Origin: Oxobacter pfennigii
GTDB lineage: Bacteria > Bacillota > Clostridia > Clostridiales > Oxobacteraceae
Length of the DNA: 64,000 bases
Assembly (NCBI RefSeq): GCF_001317355.1
Contig: NZ_LKET01000035.1
Coordinates: 1 to 64,000 of the forward strand
Direction of reading: 5' to 3'
Shown here: one piece after another, positions 17,186 through 26,473 of the stretch
Numbering within the stretch: position 1 is the first letter of the stretch
Layout of the letters: each line of letters begins with the position of its first letter
Made by a program: the position numbers and the translations under genes
The notes under the pieces: generated by a model
What the model saw: only the letters and a program-made list of their open reading frames with translations
Databases searched by the model: none
Told to the model about the DNA's origin: nothing

Positions 17186-19105
17186 ATGAAAGTTAAGAAA
17201 TATATAGCGAGTGTAGTCTTAATGGCCATGCTTCTTTTAAGCTTTACAGTGACCAAGGCGGCGTCTTTTACACAAGATGAGCTGTACAAAAGTTCCATAA
17301 CAAGGCTTGAGAGCTTGGGAATTATGGATTCAAATGAACTTGAGGCAGGTAGTTCATCAAGCATAGTGTCGAGAGAAGAGTTTGCAAAGTCCATTGTCAA
17401 GGCTTCGGGATTAGAGTACTCGGCAGTATCTTTAAGAGGAGTCACAATATTTCCCGATGTGACGCCGGGAAGTGAATTAAGCGGCTATGTAAATACTGTT
17501 TTAACAAAGAAAACCATGACGGGGCTTTTAGACGGAAGATTTCATCCCGAAGGGTCAATAAGCTTTGCACAGGCCTGCACTATAATGGTAAAGGCGCTAG
17601 GCTATGAGGATGCAGACCTTACAGGCATGTGGCCTAAAAACTACATGCTGAAGGCGGCAGAAGTGGGCTTGGTCAGCGGGATTGATTTAAATGCATCTCA
17701 AAGTCTTCCAAGGTGGGCAGCGGCAGTGATGTATGACCGGCTTTTAGATGCAAAAGTAAAAGATTCAGATAAGACTTTCGGTGAAGTATCGGGAGTCACG
17801 GCAGAAAGCAATATATACGGGCAAATAAGCAACCCTGTATACAGTCAGCCTGAAATTGTAACTAATTTCAATGCTGAAAGCAAAAGAATAGGAGCTATTG
17901 ATTTAAGCGGAAATCCCAAAATAATAAGAAACGGGCAGCTGATTGATATTGCCGATATAAATGAAAATGAAGTCGTATACGAGGTAACGGATATATGGGG
18001 CAGCAAAAGGTACATACTCGTTGTGGATAACTCCGTTTCGGGAGTCATAACCAATATATCACCAACCGCTGTTCAGATTGACGGAACGGATTATCAGTTT
18101 GCAAGAGCCAGTACGGACTACACATCCTACAGCGTCAATGATTATGTTACCGCATACTTAGGCTATGACGGCAAAGTGGTAAACTTCTGGAATTTTGACA
18201 GCCAGGAAAATGGAAAATATGCCTTTGTAGTAAATACAAGTGTGGATGGACTATACTACACTGCTAAAATGATGACGGTAGACGGCAATATAAGAACCTA
18301 TAATACCCAATCAAATTATGCAAGCTTGAAGGGACAGCTTGTTGAATATGAAGTGTCCGGTGACAGGGCAGTGTTAAAGAGTGTTAAATATAAAGAGCCG
18401 GGTGAATGCGTGATTCAAAAGGATACAAGGAAGGTAGACGGTGATTATGTATCGCCTAAGGCGGCTATCTTCAACCTTATATCGGATTTGAACGATGTAA
18501 AAAAAGATGAGGATGTAGAGGTTTCTGTTATCAAATGGTCGGATATGCCAAATGGCACAATTGACGATGGACAGATTCTTCATCTGGGAAAATCGGGAGA
18601 ATTCAATGATATAAATCTTATACTGGTTGAGGACGTATTATATGATCAATATAAGAAAGCTATTGTAACGGATGTGACATTCCAGACTGAAATGAGACAG
18701 GAGGGGGATACCGAGGTTGAAGAGGTAGTATCCACACAATACACCCTTTTGATAGATGGAAAAGAATATAATTACACTTTCCGCTCATCAAAGCAAAAAG
18801 CTGAAGCCAGAGATGTGGTAAGGGTCAGAATGTCAAATGATACCGTAACCTCAATTGTTGATGTGCAAAGGCCGGTAAAAACAGACGCTGCAATAAATGC
18901 CATCGATTCAAATAGAATAAAGGCAGACGGAGAAACTTATTATCTAAGCAATAATCTTCAGGTGTATGTAAGAGACAGGTCAGGAAAATATATATTAAGC
19001 AATATTGGAGAAATAGCATCAAACAAAGATAAAAGGGTTACCCTTTATCTCAATAAAACCTCAAGCAGCAGCGATACAGCGGATGTTATCATACTGAGAA
19101 ATTAA
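17186..19105 (+). CDS. S-layer-homology (SLH) domain surface protein
   Basis: A 639-residue secreted protein. The signal peptide is at residues 1-26 (ending TVTKAAS). Three SLH-type repeats span about 30-190, with the typical VSREEFAKSIVKASGL, GRFHPEGSISFAQACTIMVKALGY and LPRWAAAVMYDRL segments. A long beta-rich region without a recognised domain follows. SLH domains anchor proteins to pyruvylated wall polymers. The gene starts 18 bp after the MacB-like permease and 56 bp before the ATPase, so it is inside the exporter operon. That placement suggests a wall-anchored partner or a passenger of the exporter. Confidence 0.9.
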   Translation: MKVKKYIASVVLMAMLLLSFTVTKAASFTQDELYKSSITRLESLGIMDSNELEAGSSSSIVSREEFAKSIVKASGLEYSAVSLRGVTIFPDVTPGSELSGYVNTVLTKKTMTGLLDGRFHPEGSISFAQACTIMVKALGYEDADLTGMWPKNYMLKAAEVGLVSGIDLNASQSLPRWAAAVMYDRLLDAKVKDSDKTFGEVSGVTAESNIYGQISNPVYSQPEIVTNFNAESKRIGAIDLSGNPKIIRNGQLIDIADINENEVVYEVTDIWGSKRYILVVDNSVSGVITNISPTAVQIDGTDYQFARASTDYTSYSVNDYVTAYLGYDGKVVNFWNFDSQENGKYAFVVNTSVDGLYYTAKMMTVDGNIRTYNTQSNYASLKGQLVEYEVSGDRAVLKSVKYKEPGECVIQKDTRKVDGDYVSPKAAIFNLISDLNDVKKDEDVEVSVIKWSDMPNGTIDDGQILHLGKSGEFNDINLILVEDVLYDQYKKAIVTDVTFQTEMRQEGDTEVEEVVSTQYTLLIDGKEYNYTFRSSKQKAEARDVVRVRMSNDTVTSIVDVQRPVKTDAAINAIDSNRIKADGETYYLSNNLQVYVRDRSGKYILSNIGEIASNKDKRVTLYLNKTSSSSDTADVIILRN

Positions 19106-19161
19106 ATTCACACGAAAACCTATACACTGCAGAAACATAAAATGCAGGAGGATTATAGTTT

Positions 19162-19848
19162 ATGATTAAAATTAGCAATTTAAGCAAAATTTATAACACC
19201 GGAAGCATAGAGGTGGCGGCACTTAAAGATGTAAGCTTTGAGGTGGGAAAAGGGGAATTTGTGGCTATTATAGGGCCTTCAGGCTCCGGTAAATCCACTC
19301 TCATGAATATGATAGGCTGTCTTGATGTGCCCACCAGAGGGGAATATATATTAGACGGAGTAAATGTATCAAAACTAAATGATAGTCAGCTTGCGGATAT
19401 AAGAAATCAAAAGATAGGCTTTATATTTCAGGGCTTTAACCTGTTATCAAAATTAAATGCCCTGGAAAATGTTGAGCTGCCCCTCATATACAGGGGGACT
19501 CCCGCCAGGGAGAGGCTGGAACAGTCCATAAATGCCCTTAGAGCTGTAGGTTTGGAGGATAGAATACACCACAAGCCCAGTGAGTTATCCGGCGGTCAGC
19601 AGCAAAGGGTGGCTATTGCCCGGGCAATAGCCGGTACTCCTCCTATTATGCTGGCAGACGAACCTACGGGAGCCTTAGACAGCAAATCCGGAAAGGAAGT
19701 CTTGGATACCCTTTTAAAACTCAATAATGAAGGTTCTACAATAATACTCATAACCCATGATATGAACGTGGCCTCAAAAGCCCGCCGCATAATAAGAATC
19801 ATGGACGGTCAAATTTGCGGTGACGAAAGAGCAGCAGCAGAAATCTAG
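19162..19848 (+). CDS. MacB/LolD-type ABC transporter ATP-binding protein
   Basis: A 228-residue ATPase. Walker A is GPSGSGKST, the Q-loop IFQGFNLL, the signature LSGGQQQRVAIARAI, Walker B LADEPTGALDS and the switch His ITHD. The gene is last in the operon with the adaptor and permease and is followed by a terminator. It powers the MacB-like permease. Confidence 0.95.
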   Translation: MIKISNLSKIYNTGSIEVAALKDVSFEVGKGEFVAIIGPSGSGKSTLMNMIGCLDVPTRGEYILDGVNVSKLNDSQLADIRNQKIGFIFQGFNLLSKLNALENVELPLIYRGTPARERLEQSINALRAVGLEDRIHHKPSELSGGQQQRVAIARAIAGTPPIMLADEPTGALDSKSGKEVLDTLLKLNNEGSTIILITHDMNVASKARRIIRIMDGQICGDERAAAEI

Positions 19849-19863
19849 CCATCTCAAGCCTTC

Positions 19864-19897
19864 AAATCCCTTTATCTTATGGTAAAGGGATTTTTTA
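19864..19897 (+). terminator. Intrinsic terminator of the export operon
   Basis: AAATCCCTTTA at 19864-19874 pairs with TAAAGGGATTT at 19883-19893, followed by TTTTTTATATA. The T-tract is the left boundary of a structured repeat. Confidence 0.9.
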
Positions 19898-20057
19898 TAT
19901 AATCGAAAGTTCTCTTTCCCATTATATAAAAAACGAGAATTGCAAAGGACGGGACGTCATTGCCGTCAAGTGGGGGTGCTCAGTAAAAACACATTGGCAT
20001 TTTTACGCCGAAGGGGGCATAGGTCCCTCAGGTAAGTTGCGCAGCAACTTTTTTATA
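19896..20057 (+). repeat. Terminator-nested structured repeat, copy A
   Basis: About 162 bp, starting in the T-tract of the export-operon terminator. It has five parts: a left hairpin with loop AAGTTCTCTTT, a GACGG/CCGTC hairpin, a GTAAAAA/TTTTTAC hairpin, a CGAAGGG-type hairpin, and a right hairpin AAGTTGC-GCA-GCAACTT with six T. Copies B (23941-24078) and C (44192-44362, minus strand) share the order and the conserved loops. There is no open frame. The form fits a non-autonomous hairpin-ended transposable element or a structured RNA. Confidence 0.85.
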
Positions 20058-20139
20058 CTGTGGATAAATATATATTGCTATGTTATAATTTACAGGTAGT
20101 TTTATAGATTCGTATAATCATATAGTTATTCTAAAGGCA

Positions 20140-20330
20140 ACTAATTGAAAAAAGCGATAAGCTTTAAAGGAAAGGTGACATTCCTTTAGGAGTGTCACCT
20201 TACATTAGCGGAATGCCCCCAACTTATGCGAGCGCGGCTGAGTAGGTTGGGAAGATAAGGGGGATATCCCTCAACAAATAAAAGGCGGCATCAATTAATT
20301 AGTGATATATTATTGAGGGTGTCTCATAAC
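20140..20330 (+). promoter_or_regulatory. Structured leader upstream of the ABC-F gene
   Basis: GGTGACATTCC (20174-20184) pairs with GGAGTGTCACC (20189-20199). Further on, CCCAAC (20218-20223) can pair with GTTGGG (20246-20251), while CCCCC (20216-20220) can pair with GGGGG (20259-20263). These are mutually exclusive stems. CCCTCAA near 20269-20275 pairs with TTGAGGG near 20313-20319. A 10-codon frame starting ATG at 20213 (MPPTYASAAE) lies across the alternative stems. This resembles leaders that control ABC-F genes by attenuation, but no known motif is recognised. Confidence 0.45.
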
Positions 20331-20354
20331 ATTAAATAAAGGATGGTAGAAGAT

Positions 20355-21971
20355 TTGATTAGTACAAGCAATATAAGTTTAAGATACGGCGGACGCAAAT
20401 TATTTGAGGATGTAAATATAAAGTTTACTCATGGAAACTGCTATGGATTAATAGGCGCAAATGGCGCTGGGAAATCCACTTTTTTAAAGATACTTTCTGG
20501 AGAAATAGAAGCAAATACGGGAGAAGTGGCCATAACTCCCGGGGAGAGGCTGGCGGTTTTAAAGCAAGACCACTTCCAATATGATGAATTTGATGTGTTA
20601 AAGACAGTGATAATGGGGCATGCAAGATTGTTTGAAATAATGGAAGAAAAGGATGCACTGTATGCTAAGCCTGATTTTACAGATGAGGATGGAATAAGGG
20701 CATCAGAGCTTGAAGGGGAGTTTGCGGAGTTAAACGGCTGGGAAGCAGAAGCGGAGGCCGCATCACTGCTTATGGGATTAGGAATAAAAGAAGAGCTTCA
20801 CGGGAGACTTATGAAGGAGTTAAGCGGTGCCGAAAAGGTTAAGGTAATGCTGGCCCAGGCCCTCTTCGGACATCCGGACATACTGCTTCTAGACGAGCCT
20901 ACCAACCATTTGGATATAAAATCAGTAAAATGGCTGGAGGATTTTTTGCTGGATTTTGAAAGCACAGTAATTGTAGTTTCCCACGACAGGCATTTTTTAA
21001 ACAAGGTATGTACCCATATGGCGGACATTGACTTTGGGAAAATAAAATTATATACAGGTAACTATGATTTCTGGTATCAGTCAAGCCAATTAGCACTTCA
21101 GATGCTGAAGGATGAAAATAAGAAAAAAGAAGATAAAATAAAGGATTTGCAGGAATTTATAGCCAGGTTCAGTGCCAATGCCTCAAAATCCAAGCAGGCT
21201 ACCTCCCGTAAAAAATTATTGGAAAAGCTTACCCTTGATGATATACAGCCTTCTTCAAGAAAATATCCCTTTGTAGGTTTCAAACCCGACAGGGAAGCAG
21301 GTAACGACCTTCTGACAGTGGAAAGCTTAAGCAAAGTAATTGACGGTAAAAAGATACTGGATAATGTGAGCTTCACAGTAAACAAAGGAGATAAAATTGC
21401 ATTTGTTGGACCCGATGAAATAGCTAAAACCACTCTCTTTAAAATATTAATGGGAGAAATGGAAGCTGATAGCGGCAGCTACAAATGGGGAATCACAACA
21501 TCCCAATCCTATTTTCCCAAGGATAATTCCGAGTATTTCAACAATGTGGAATTAAACCTAGTGGATTGGCTTCGCCAGTACTCTACTGAAAAAGCTGAGA
21601 CATTCATAAGAGGATTTTTGGGCAGGATGCTTTTTTCGGGGGAAGAAGCATTAAAAGAAGCAAAGGTTTTATCCGGAGGAGAAAAAGTAAGGTGTATGCT
21701 GTCAAAAATGATGCTCTCCGGCGCTAATGTACTGCTTTTAGATGAGCCGACAAACCATTTGGATTTGGAATCCATAACAGCTGTTAATAACGGCCTTATA
21801 AATTTCAGCGGAACGGTGTTTTTTGTATCCCATGACCACCAGTTTATTCAGACCATTGCAAACAGGATTATAGAAATAACTCCTAAAGGAATAGTTGACA
21901 GGCAAATGACCTATGATGAATATCTTGAAAATGAGGATATACAAAAAACTGTAGAAAGTATGTATATGTAG
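20355..21971 (+). CDS. ABC-F family ATPase (YkpA/YbiT type)
   Basis: About 538 residues with two ABC domains joined by a charged linker (about 240-300). ABC-F proteins bind the ribosome near the E site and act in translation or antibiotic protection. They have no membrane part. The first site has GANGAGKST, LSGAEKVKVMLAQ and LLDEPTNHLD. The second has a degenerate Walker A (GPDEIAKTT, Ala where Gly is needed) but LSGGEKVRC and LLDEPTNHLD intact. TTG 20355 gives the family-like start MISTSNISLRYGG. An in-frame ATG at 20343 abuts its AAAGG and is less likely. Confidence 0.88.
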   Translation: MISTSNISLRYGGRKLFEDVNIKFTHGNCYGLIGANGAGKSTFLKILSGEIEANTGEVAITPGERLAVLKQDHFQYDEFDVLKTVIMGHARLFEIMEEKDALYAKPDFTDEDGIRASELEGEFAELNGWEAEAEAASLLMGLGIKEELHGRLMKELSGAEKVKVMLAQALFGHPDILLLDEPTNHLDIKSVKWLEDFLLDFESTVIVVSHDRHFLNKVCTHMADIDFGKIKLYTGNYDFWYQSSQLALQMLKDENKKKEDKIKDLQEFIARFSANASKSKQATSRKKLLEKLTLDDIQPSSRKYPFVGFKPDREAGNDLLTVESLSKVIDGKKILDNVSFTVNKGDKIAFVGPDEIAKTTLFKILMGEMEADSGSYKWGITTSQSYFPKDNSEYFNNVELNLVDWLRQYSTEKAETFIRGFLGRMLFSGEEALKEAKVLSGGEKVRCMLSKMMLSGANVLLLDEPTNHLDLESITAVNNGLINFSGTVFFVSHDHQFIQTIANRIIEITPKGIVDRQMTYDEYLENEDIQKTVESMYM

Positions 21972-21973
21972 TA

Positions 21974-22016
21974 TAATCTAAGAGCAGGCAGAACATAGCC
22001 TGCTCTTAGATTATTA
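21974..22016 (+). terminator. Intrinsic terminator after the ABC-F gene
   Basis: A 15-bp stem: AATCTAAGAGCAGGC starting at about 21976 pairs with GCCTGCTCTTAGATT ending at about 22013, followed by ATTATTGTT. Confidence 0.8.
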
Positions 22017-22120
22017 TTGTTGAAAATTGTGTATTATAATATAGCAAAGATATTTCAAGTATATCTTTATAAAGATTGATTTTTAATTATTATCTATAAA
22101 TTTTTACGAGGTTAAGTTAT

Positions 22121-23566
22121 ATGGATGAAAAAAGCTTTAAATACTATGGGCTGAGCCCGGAAATACTGGAATCCCTGAGAAAACTTGAATATAAAGAACC
22201 CACAAAGGTTCAGGTGCAAGTAATACCTCAAGTGCTTGAAGGCAGGGATGTAATCGTCAGATCTCAGACCGGCAGCGGGAAAACCGCCTCCTTTGGAATA
22301 CCGGTATGTGAGAAAATAAAGACAGAGTTTAAGGACCCTCAGGCCTTAATACTTACGCCTACAAGAGAGTTATGTGTGCAAGTTAAAGAAGATATATCAA
22401 ATATAGGCAGGTTAAAAAGAATAAGATGCGCCGCAGTTTTTGGCAAACAGCCTTATGATGAGCAAACCAGGGAGCTTAAGCAGAGAGTACATATCATAGC
22501 AGGTACACCGGGAAGGGTTATAGACCACATAGAGCGCGGGAATATAATTACCGGCAGCATAAAATATCTGATTATAGATGAAGCGGATAAAATGCTTAAT
22601 ATGGGTTTCATAGGCCAGATAGAGACAATTATAAGCCTGATTCCAAAAGAAAGAATAACGTTGCTGTTTTCTGCAACCCTGCCCGATAAAGTCAGGTATT
22701 TATGTGATAAATATATGCATAAACCTGTAAGTATAGAGATAAATCATGATGTTGAAATACCGGAAGGCATTGAGCAGCAGTGGTATAAAGTCAGTGAAGA
22801 CGATAAGTTTGATTTATTGAACAGGATATTTTATATTGAGAATCCTGAAAGCTCAATTATATTCTGCAGGACTAAAGAAAATACCGACATGCTTTATAAA
22901 GAATTGAAAAACAGGGGATATTCCTGTAATGCCATTCATGGAGGGATGCTTCAAAATGAAAGACTTCATAAAATGCAGAGCTTCAAAAAAGGTGAATACA
23001 GGTTTTTAGCAGCCACAGATATTGCTGCCAGAGGGTTAGATATTGAGGATATTACCCATATCATAAATTATGATATACCTCTTGAGGATGAAAGCTATGT
23101 ACACAGGATAGGCAGAACGGGGCGAAAGGGCAAAAAAGGGAAGGCCATTACCTTTGTATGCCCTGATGAAGTTGATATGCTGCATAAAATAGAAGGATAT
23201 ATAGGCAGTGAAATTCAGTATAAGGAGATTCCTTCAATTGAAGAAGCAGAAAAGGGTAAAAAAGCATTTAATGCCAATACTAAATATACGCAGAAAATTA
23301 GGGCTGATAAGGGCAGCATGCTTAGTAAAGACATAACCAAAATTTATATAAATGCAGGAAAGAGCAAGAAAATCAGAACCGGTGACATCGTAGGTGCAAT
23401 CACGAGTATAGATGGTGTTAAAGTTGAAGATGTAGGGATAATAGATTTGAGGGATAATCTTTCGTACATTGACATATTAAACGGAAAAGGTGATTTAGTT
23501 CTTGAAGCCCTTCAATATACGACCGTAAAAGGAAAGACTGTCAGAGTTCAAAAAGCCATAAAATAA
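22121..23566 (+). CDS. DEAD-box RNA helicase with DbpA/YxiN RNA-binding domain
   Basis: A 481-residue helicase. Motif Q is at PTKVQVQVIP, motif I at SQTGSGKTAS, Ia at PTRELCVQV, II at DEAD, III at SAT, V at ATDIAARGLDI and VI at HRIGRTGR. The C-terminal 75 residues (TKIYINAGKSKKIRTGDIVGAI ... DILNGKGDLVLEAL) form the RRM-like domain that in DbpA/YxiN binds hairpin 92 of 23S rRNA. The likely role is a late step of 50S subunit assembly. It stands between terminators as a single-gene unit. Confidence 0.93.
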   Translation: MDEKSFKYYGLSPEILESLRKLEYKEPTKVQVQVIPQVLEGRDVIVRSQTGSGKTASFGIPVCEKIKTEFKDPQALILTPTRELCVQVKEDISNIGRLKRIRCAAVFGKQPYDEQTRELKQRVHIIAGTPGRVIDHIERGNIITGSIKYLIIDEADKMLNMGFIGQIETIISLIPKERITLLFSATLPDKVRYLCDKYMHKPVSIEINHDVEIPEGIEQQWYKVSEDDKFDLLNRIFYIENPESSIIFCRTKENTDMLYKELKNRGYSCNAIHGGMLQNERLHKMQSFKKGEYRFLAATDIAARGLDIEDITHIINYDIPLEDESYVHRIGRTGRKGKKGKAITFVCPDEVDMLHKIEGYIGSEIQYKEIPSIEEAEKGKKAFNANTKYTQKIRADKGSMLSKDITKIYINAGKSKKIRTGDIVGAITSIDGVKVEDVGIIDLRDNLSYIDILNGKGDLVLEALQYTTVKGKTVRVQKAIK

Positions 23567-23626
23567 TTTCATTTAACTTTTCATTCGAGGATTTAGAAAT
23601 TTTAAGCATTTTTTATAGCATGAAGC

Positions 23627-23656
23627 TTGACATTCTTATAACTGTAATAATATAAT
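23627..23656 (+). promoter_or_regulatory. Promoter of the T-box/glnS transcript
   Basis: TTGACA at 23627-23632 and TATAAT at 23651-23656, spaced by 18 bp. This predicts a start near 23664, just before stem I of the T-box leader. Confidence 0.7.
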
Positions 23657-23689
23657 AATATATCAATAATATAAATTCAGGCTATGATG

Positions 23690-23941
23690 GAGAGTAGTAG
23701 GGATTTTTTGCCATTAAAGAGAGCCGGTGTGCTGGAAATCCGGTATGGCTGACTTGCCGAACAGGCTTCTGAGCTCCGGTCGAAAAAAGAAGGTGAAATC
23801 TTTCGAGTAGGCTTGGCGGTGTTCTCCCGATATAGAGAAGCTGTGCAAAATGCATAGACTCAAGGGGGCTTTTATCAGCCAAATTAGGTGGTACCGCGGA
23901 AGATTAACCTTTCGTCCTAAATAAGGATGAAAGGTTTTTTT
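23690..23941 (+). promoter_or_regulatory. T-box leader (glutamine specifier) with intrinsic terminator
   Basis: The diagnostic T-box sequence AGGTGGTACCGCGG lies at 23886-23899. Stem I contains the specifier loop, in which GAA is followed by CAG at 23762-23764, a glutamine codon matching the downstream glutaminyl-tRNA synthetase. The terminator is AACCTTTCGTCCT (23906-23918) with AGGATGAAAGGTT (23924-23936), then T residues. Uncharged tRNA-Gln should pair with the specifier and the T-box bulge and so favour the antiterminator. An unrelated repeat begins in the terminator T-tract. Confidence 0.95.
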
Positions 23942-24078
23942 ATATACTAGGTAAGTTCTCTTTCCTGGTATATAAAAAACGAGGATGCAAAGGACGGGAC
24001 GTCCTTGCCGTCAAGGAGGGTGCTTTAAAAGGGAGGCATAGATCCCTTCGGTAAGTTGCGTAGCAACTTTTTTATACT
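23941..24078 (+). repeat. Terminator-nested structured repeat, copy B, inside the glnS leader
   Basis: About 138 bp between the T-box terminator and glnS. The left hairpin is TATACTAGG with CCTGGTATA around the conserved TAAGTTCTCTTT loop. AAGGACGGGACGTCCTTGCCGTC and the right hairpin AAGTTGC-GTA-GCAACTT with six T follow. It lacks the GTAAAAA stem of copies A and C. Its right-end terminator (about 24053-24075) lies on the transcript after the T-box switch, about 60 bp before the glnS start. Confidence 0.85.
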
Positions 24079-24133
24079 ATAAATTAAAATAAATGGAAAA
24101 ACTATACTATATAAAGCTAGGAGGTATATGACC

Positions 24134-25867
24134 ATGAGCAAAAATATGGACGCCGGTAATGATGCTCCTGCCGGAAAGGAAGAAGGCGAGGAGAAATTAC
24201 TATCAAATTTTATACAGGATATAATCGATAAGGACATGGAAGAAAACACATACGGAGGACGTGTCCATACCAGATTCCCCCCGGAGCCCAATGGTTACCT
24301 TCATGTAGGCCATGCAAAATCCATATGCCTGAATTTTGGAATTGCAGCTCAAAACAAAGGAAAGACCAATTTGAGGTTTGATGATACCAACCCCAGCAAA
24401 GAAGATACGGAATATGTGGAATCCATAATGGAAGATGTCCGTTGGCTGGGTTTTGACTGGGAAGACAGGATGTTTTATGCATCTGATTATTTTGAACAAT
24501 TATATGACTATGCCGTAGAATTGATAAAAAACGGCAAGGCTTACGTATGCGACCTAAGTTCCGAAGAAATAAGGCAGTACAGAGGCACCTTGACTGAACC
24601 GGGAAAAAACAGCCCCTATAGAGACCGCAGCATTGAAGAAAATATTGACTTGTTCACCAGGATGAGAAACGGAGAATTTCCCGACGGTTCAAAGGTTTTA
24701 AGGGCTAAAATAGATATGGCCTCTCCTAATTTGAATATGAGAGATCCGGTTTTATACCGCATTTTGAGGGCTACTCATCACAGGACTAAAGATAAATGGT
24801 GCATTTATCCCATGTATGACTATGCCCATCCATTGTCGGACTACATTGAAGGCATCACTCATTCAATCTGTACTCTGGAATTTGAAGACCACCGTCCTTT
24901 ATATGACTGGTGCTTGAATGAACTGAATTTAAAAAGTGCTCCAAAGCAAATAGAATTTGCAAGGCTTAATTTAAATTACACCATTACAAGCAAAAGAAAG
25001 CTCCTTGAACTTGTAAAGGGAGGCTATGTAAGAGGATGGGATGACCCAAGAATGCCTACCATATCCGGTTTAAGGAGAAGGGGATATACACCTGAAGCCA
25101 TCAGGGATTTCTGTTCCAGAATAGGTGTGGCAAAAGCCGATAGCACAGTAGATATCGGCCTTCTTGAACACTGCATAAGGGAAGATTTAAACAAGAGGGC
25201 AACAAGAGTTATGGCGGTATTGAGGCCGTTGAAGGTCATAATAGACAACTATCCCGATGATTATGAAGAGGAGTTTGCAGCGGAAAACAATCCTGAGGAC
25301 CCAAATGCGGGAAGCAGAATGGTGCCCTTCTCAAAAGTCATTTATATTGAACGGGATGATTTCATGGAAGATCCCCCTAAAAAATTCTTCCGCCTGTCTC
25401 CGGGAAATGAGGTAAGGCTCAAACACGCTTACTTTATAAAATGCGAAAGCGTGGTAAAGGATGAAAAAACAGGCGAGATAATTGAGCTTCACGTGAGTTA
25501 TGATCCTGCCACAAGAGGCGGAAATGCTCCTGACGGGCGAAAAGTGAAAGGTACTCTTCACTGGGTATCTGCAAAGCATGGTATAAACGCCGAAGTAAGG
25601 CTTTATGAAAGCCTGTTTACCGTACCCAATCCGGGAGAAGAAAAAGAGGGTATGGATTACAAGGATAATTTGAATCCTGATTCCCTTGAAGTTTTAACCG
25701 ACTGTAAATTAGAACCCAGTCTTAAAAATGCTGACTCCAAAGGCCGTTATCAGTTCCTGAGGATAGGATATTTCTGTGCAGATTTCAGGGATTTCTCAAA
25801 TGAAAGGCCTGTATTTAACCGTATAGTAGGCTTGAAGGATTCCTGGGCTAAGGTTTCAAAAGAGTAA
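24134..25867 (+). CDS. glnS: Glutaminyl-tRNA synthetase
   Basis: A 577-residue class I synthetase that charges tRNA-Gln with glutamine. The first catalytic motif is [19 protein letters not shown] (HVGH form of HIGH) and the second is [11 protein letters not shown] (KMSKS equivalent). The catalytic domain carries DDTNPSKED and is followed by the two beta-barrel anticodon-binding domains (about 340-570). ATG 24134 sits 9 nt after AGGAGG at 24119-24124. The ATG at 24128 is too close. Many Clostridia make Gln-tRNA only by amidation, so a dedicated GlnRS with a matching T-box is informative. A terminator follows. Confidence 0.96.
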   Translation: MSKNMDAGNDAPAGKEEGEEKLLSNFIQDIIDKDMEENTYGGRVHTRFPPEPNGYLHVGHAKSICLNFGIAAQNKGKTNLRFDDTNPSKEDTEYVESIMEDVRWLGFDWEDRMFYASDYFEQLYDYAVELIKNGKAYVCDLSSEEIRQYRGTLTEPGKNSPYRDRSIEENIDLFTRMRNGEFPDGSKVLRAKIDMASPNLNMRDPVLYRILRATHHRTKDKWCIYPMYDYAHPLSDYIEGITHSICTLEFEDHRPLYDWCLNELNLKSAPKQIEFARLNLNYTITSKRKLLELVKGGYVRGWDDPRMPTISGLRRRGYTPEAIRDFCSRIGVAKADSTVDIGLLEHCIREDLNKRATRVMAVLRPLKVIIDNYPDDYEEEFAAENNPEDPNAGSRMVPFSKVIYIERDDFMEDPPKKFFRLSPGNEVRLKHAYFIKCESVVKDEKTGEIIELHVSYDPATRGGNAPDGRKVKGTLHWVSAKHGINAEVRLYESLFTVPNPGEEKEGMDYKDNLNPDSLEVLTDCKLEPSLKNADSKGRYQFLRIGYFCADFRDFSNERPVFNRIVGLKDSWAKVSKE

Positions 25868-25887
25868 TTTTAAATTGGGCAACATAA

Positions 25888-25926
25888 AAAGGAGAGCATC
25901 TTAACTGTCAGATGCCCTCCTTTTTA
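25888..25926 (+). terminator. Intrinsic terminator after glnS
   Basis: AAAAAGGAGAGCATCT pairs with AGATGCCCTCCTTTTT with one mismatch, at about 25888-25925. Confidence 0.85.
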
Positions 25927-25939
25927 TCAATTTTGTGTC

Positions 25940-26458
25940 TTATTTATCTATCTTCATTTTGGGCTTCCCTTTTGCTGTCGCCATAGTTATATCCCAATTA
26001 TTATCATTTTTTACAGCTTTATATACTACATTTGTCCTATCACTATCTTTATAGCATACCATGACGTCATCCATGTCCTTACTAACAAGTATAGTTGGAA
26101 CTGTTGAGCCTGCTGGAGCTTTCATAGCTACATCATCTACAAGGACAGCTATGGCATTTAATTTTTCACCAGCGGAGAATGCTTCGTATTTTCCGTTGAC
26201 AAAATCATCACAAGTAGAAGACGTATAAATGAACGGAGTATATTGTGAATCATCAATTTTATGTGTCTTTATAATATCTTCATATGCATCATTAAGCTTT
26301 TCTTCTACCTTTATAGCACGCTGATTATGATCTTCTGATTTATAGGTTTTATTCTCATAAGCAAGTTTATTTTTATTTCTTGCATAAAACACTGTGCTTG
26401 GGATACCTACAATAATTATTACAGTTACTAACAAAGTGATTGCTTTTTTTGCTCTCAT
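25940..26458 (-). CDS. Membrane-anchored hypothetical protein
   Basis: A 172-residue protein starting MRAKKAITLL. One N-terminal hydrophobic segment (about 8-24) leads to an external domain with no recognised family. The domain includes TSSTCDDFVNGKYEAF, LNAIAVLVDDVAMKAP and VMVCYKDSDRTNVVYKAV. The last 10 residues are very basic. An in-frame GTG lies 9 bases upstream, but AAGGAG is placed for ATG 26458. It begins 16 bp after the stop of the small secreted protein gene and is probably co-transcribed with it. The function is unknown. It could be an immunity-like or partner protein of its neighbour. Confidence 0.75.
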   Translation of the reverse strand: MRAKKAITLLVTVIIIVGIPSTVFYARNKNKLAYENKTYKSEDHNQRAIKVEEKLNDAYEDIIKTHKIDDSQYTPFIYTSSTCDDFVNGKYEAFSAGEKLNAIAVLVDDVAMKAPAGSTVPTILVSKDMDDVMVCYKDSDRTNVVYKAVKNDNNWDITMATAKGKPKMKIDK

Positions 26459-26473
26459 TTTTCTCACTCCTTT

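Noticed and set aside
19896-20057. Group II intron fragment (class C introns also sit after terminators)
   Set aside because: No domain V-like sequence or reverse transcriptase frame, and the element is only about 160 bp with hairpins at both ends.
20213-20245. Ten-codon frame as a definite leader peptide
   Set aside because: The ribosome site is weak. It is mentioned only as part of the structured leader.
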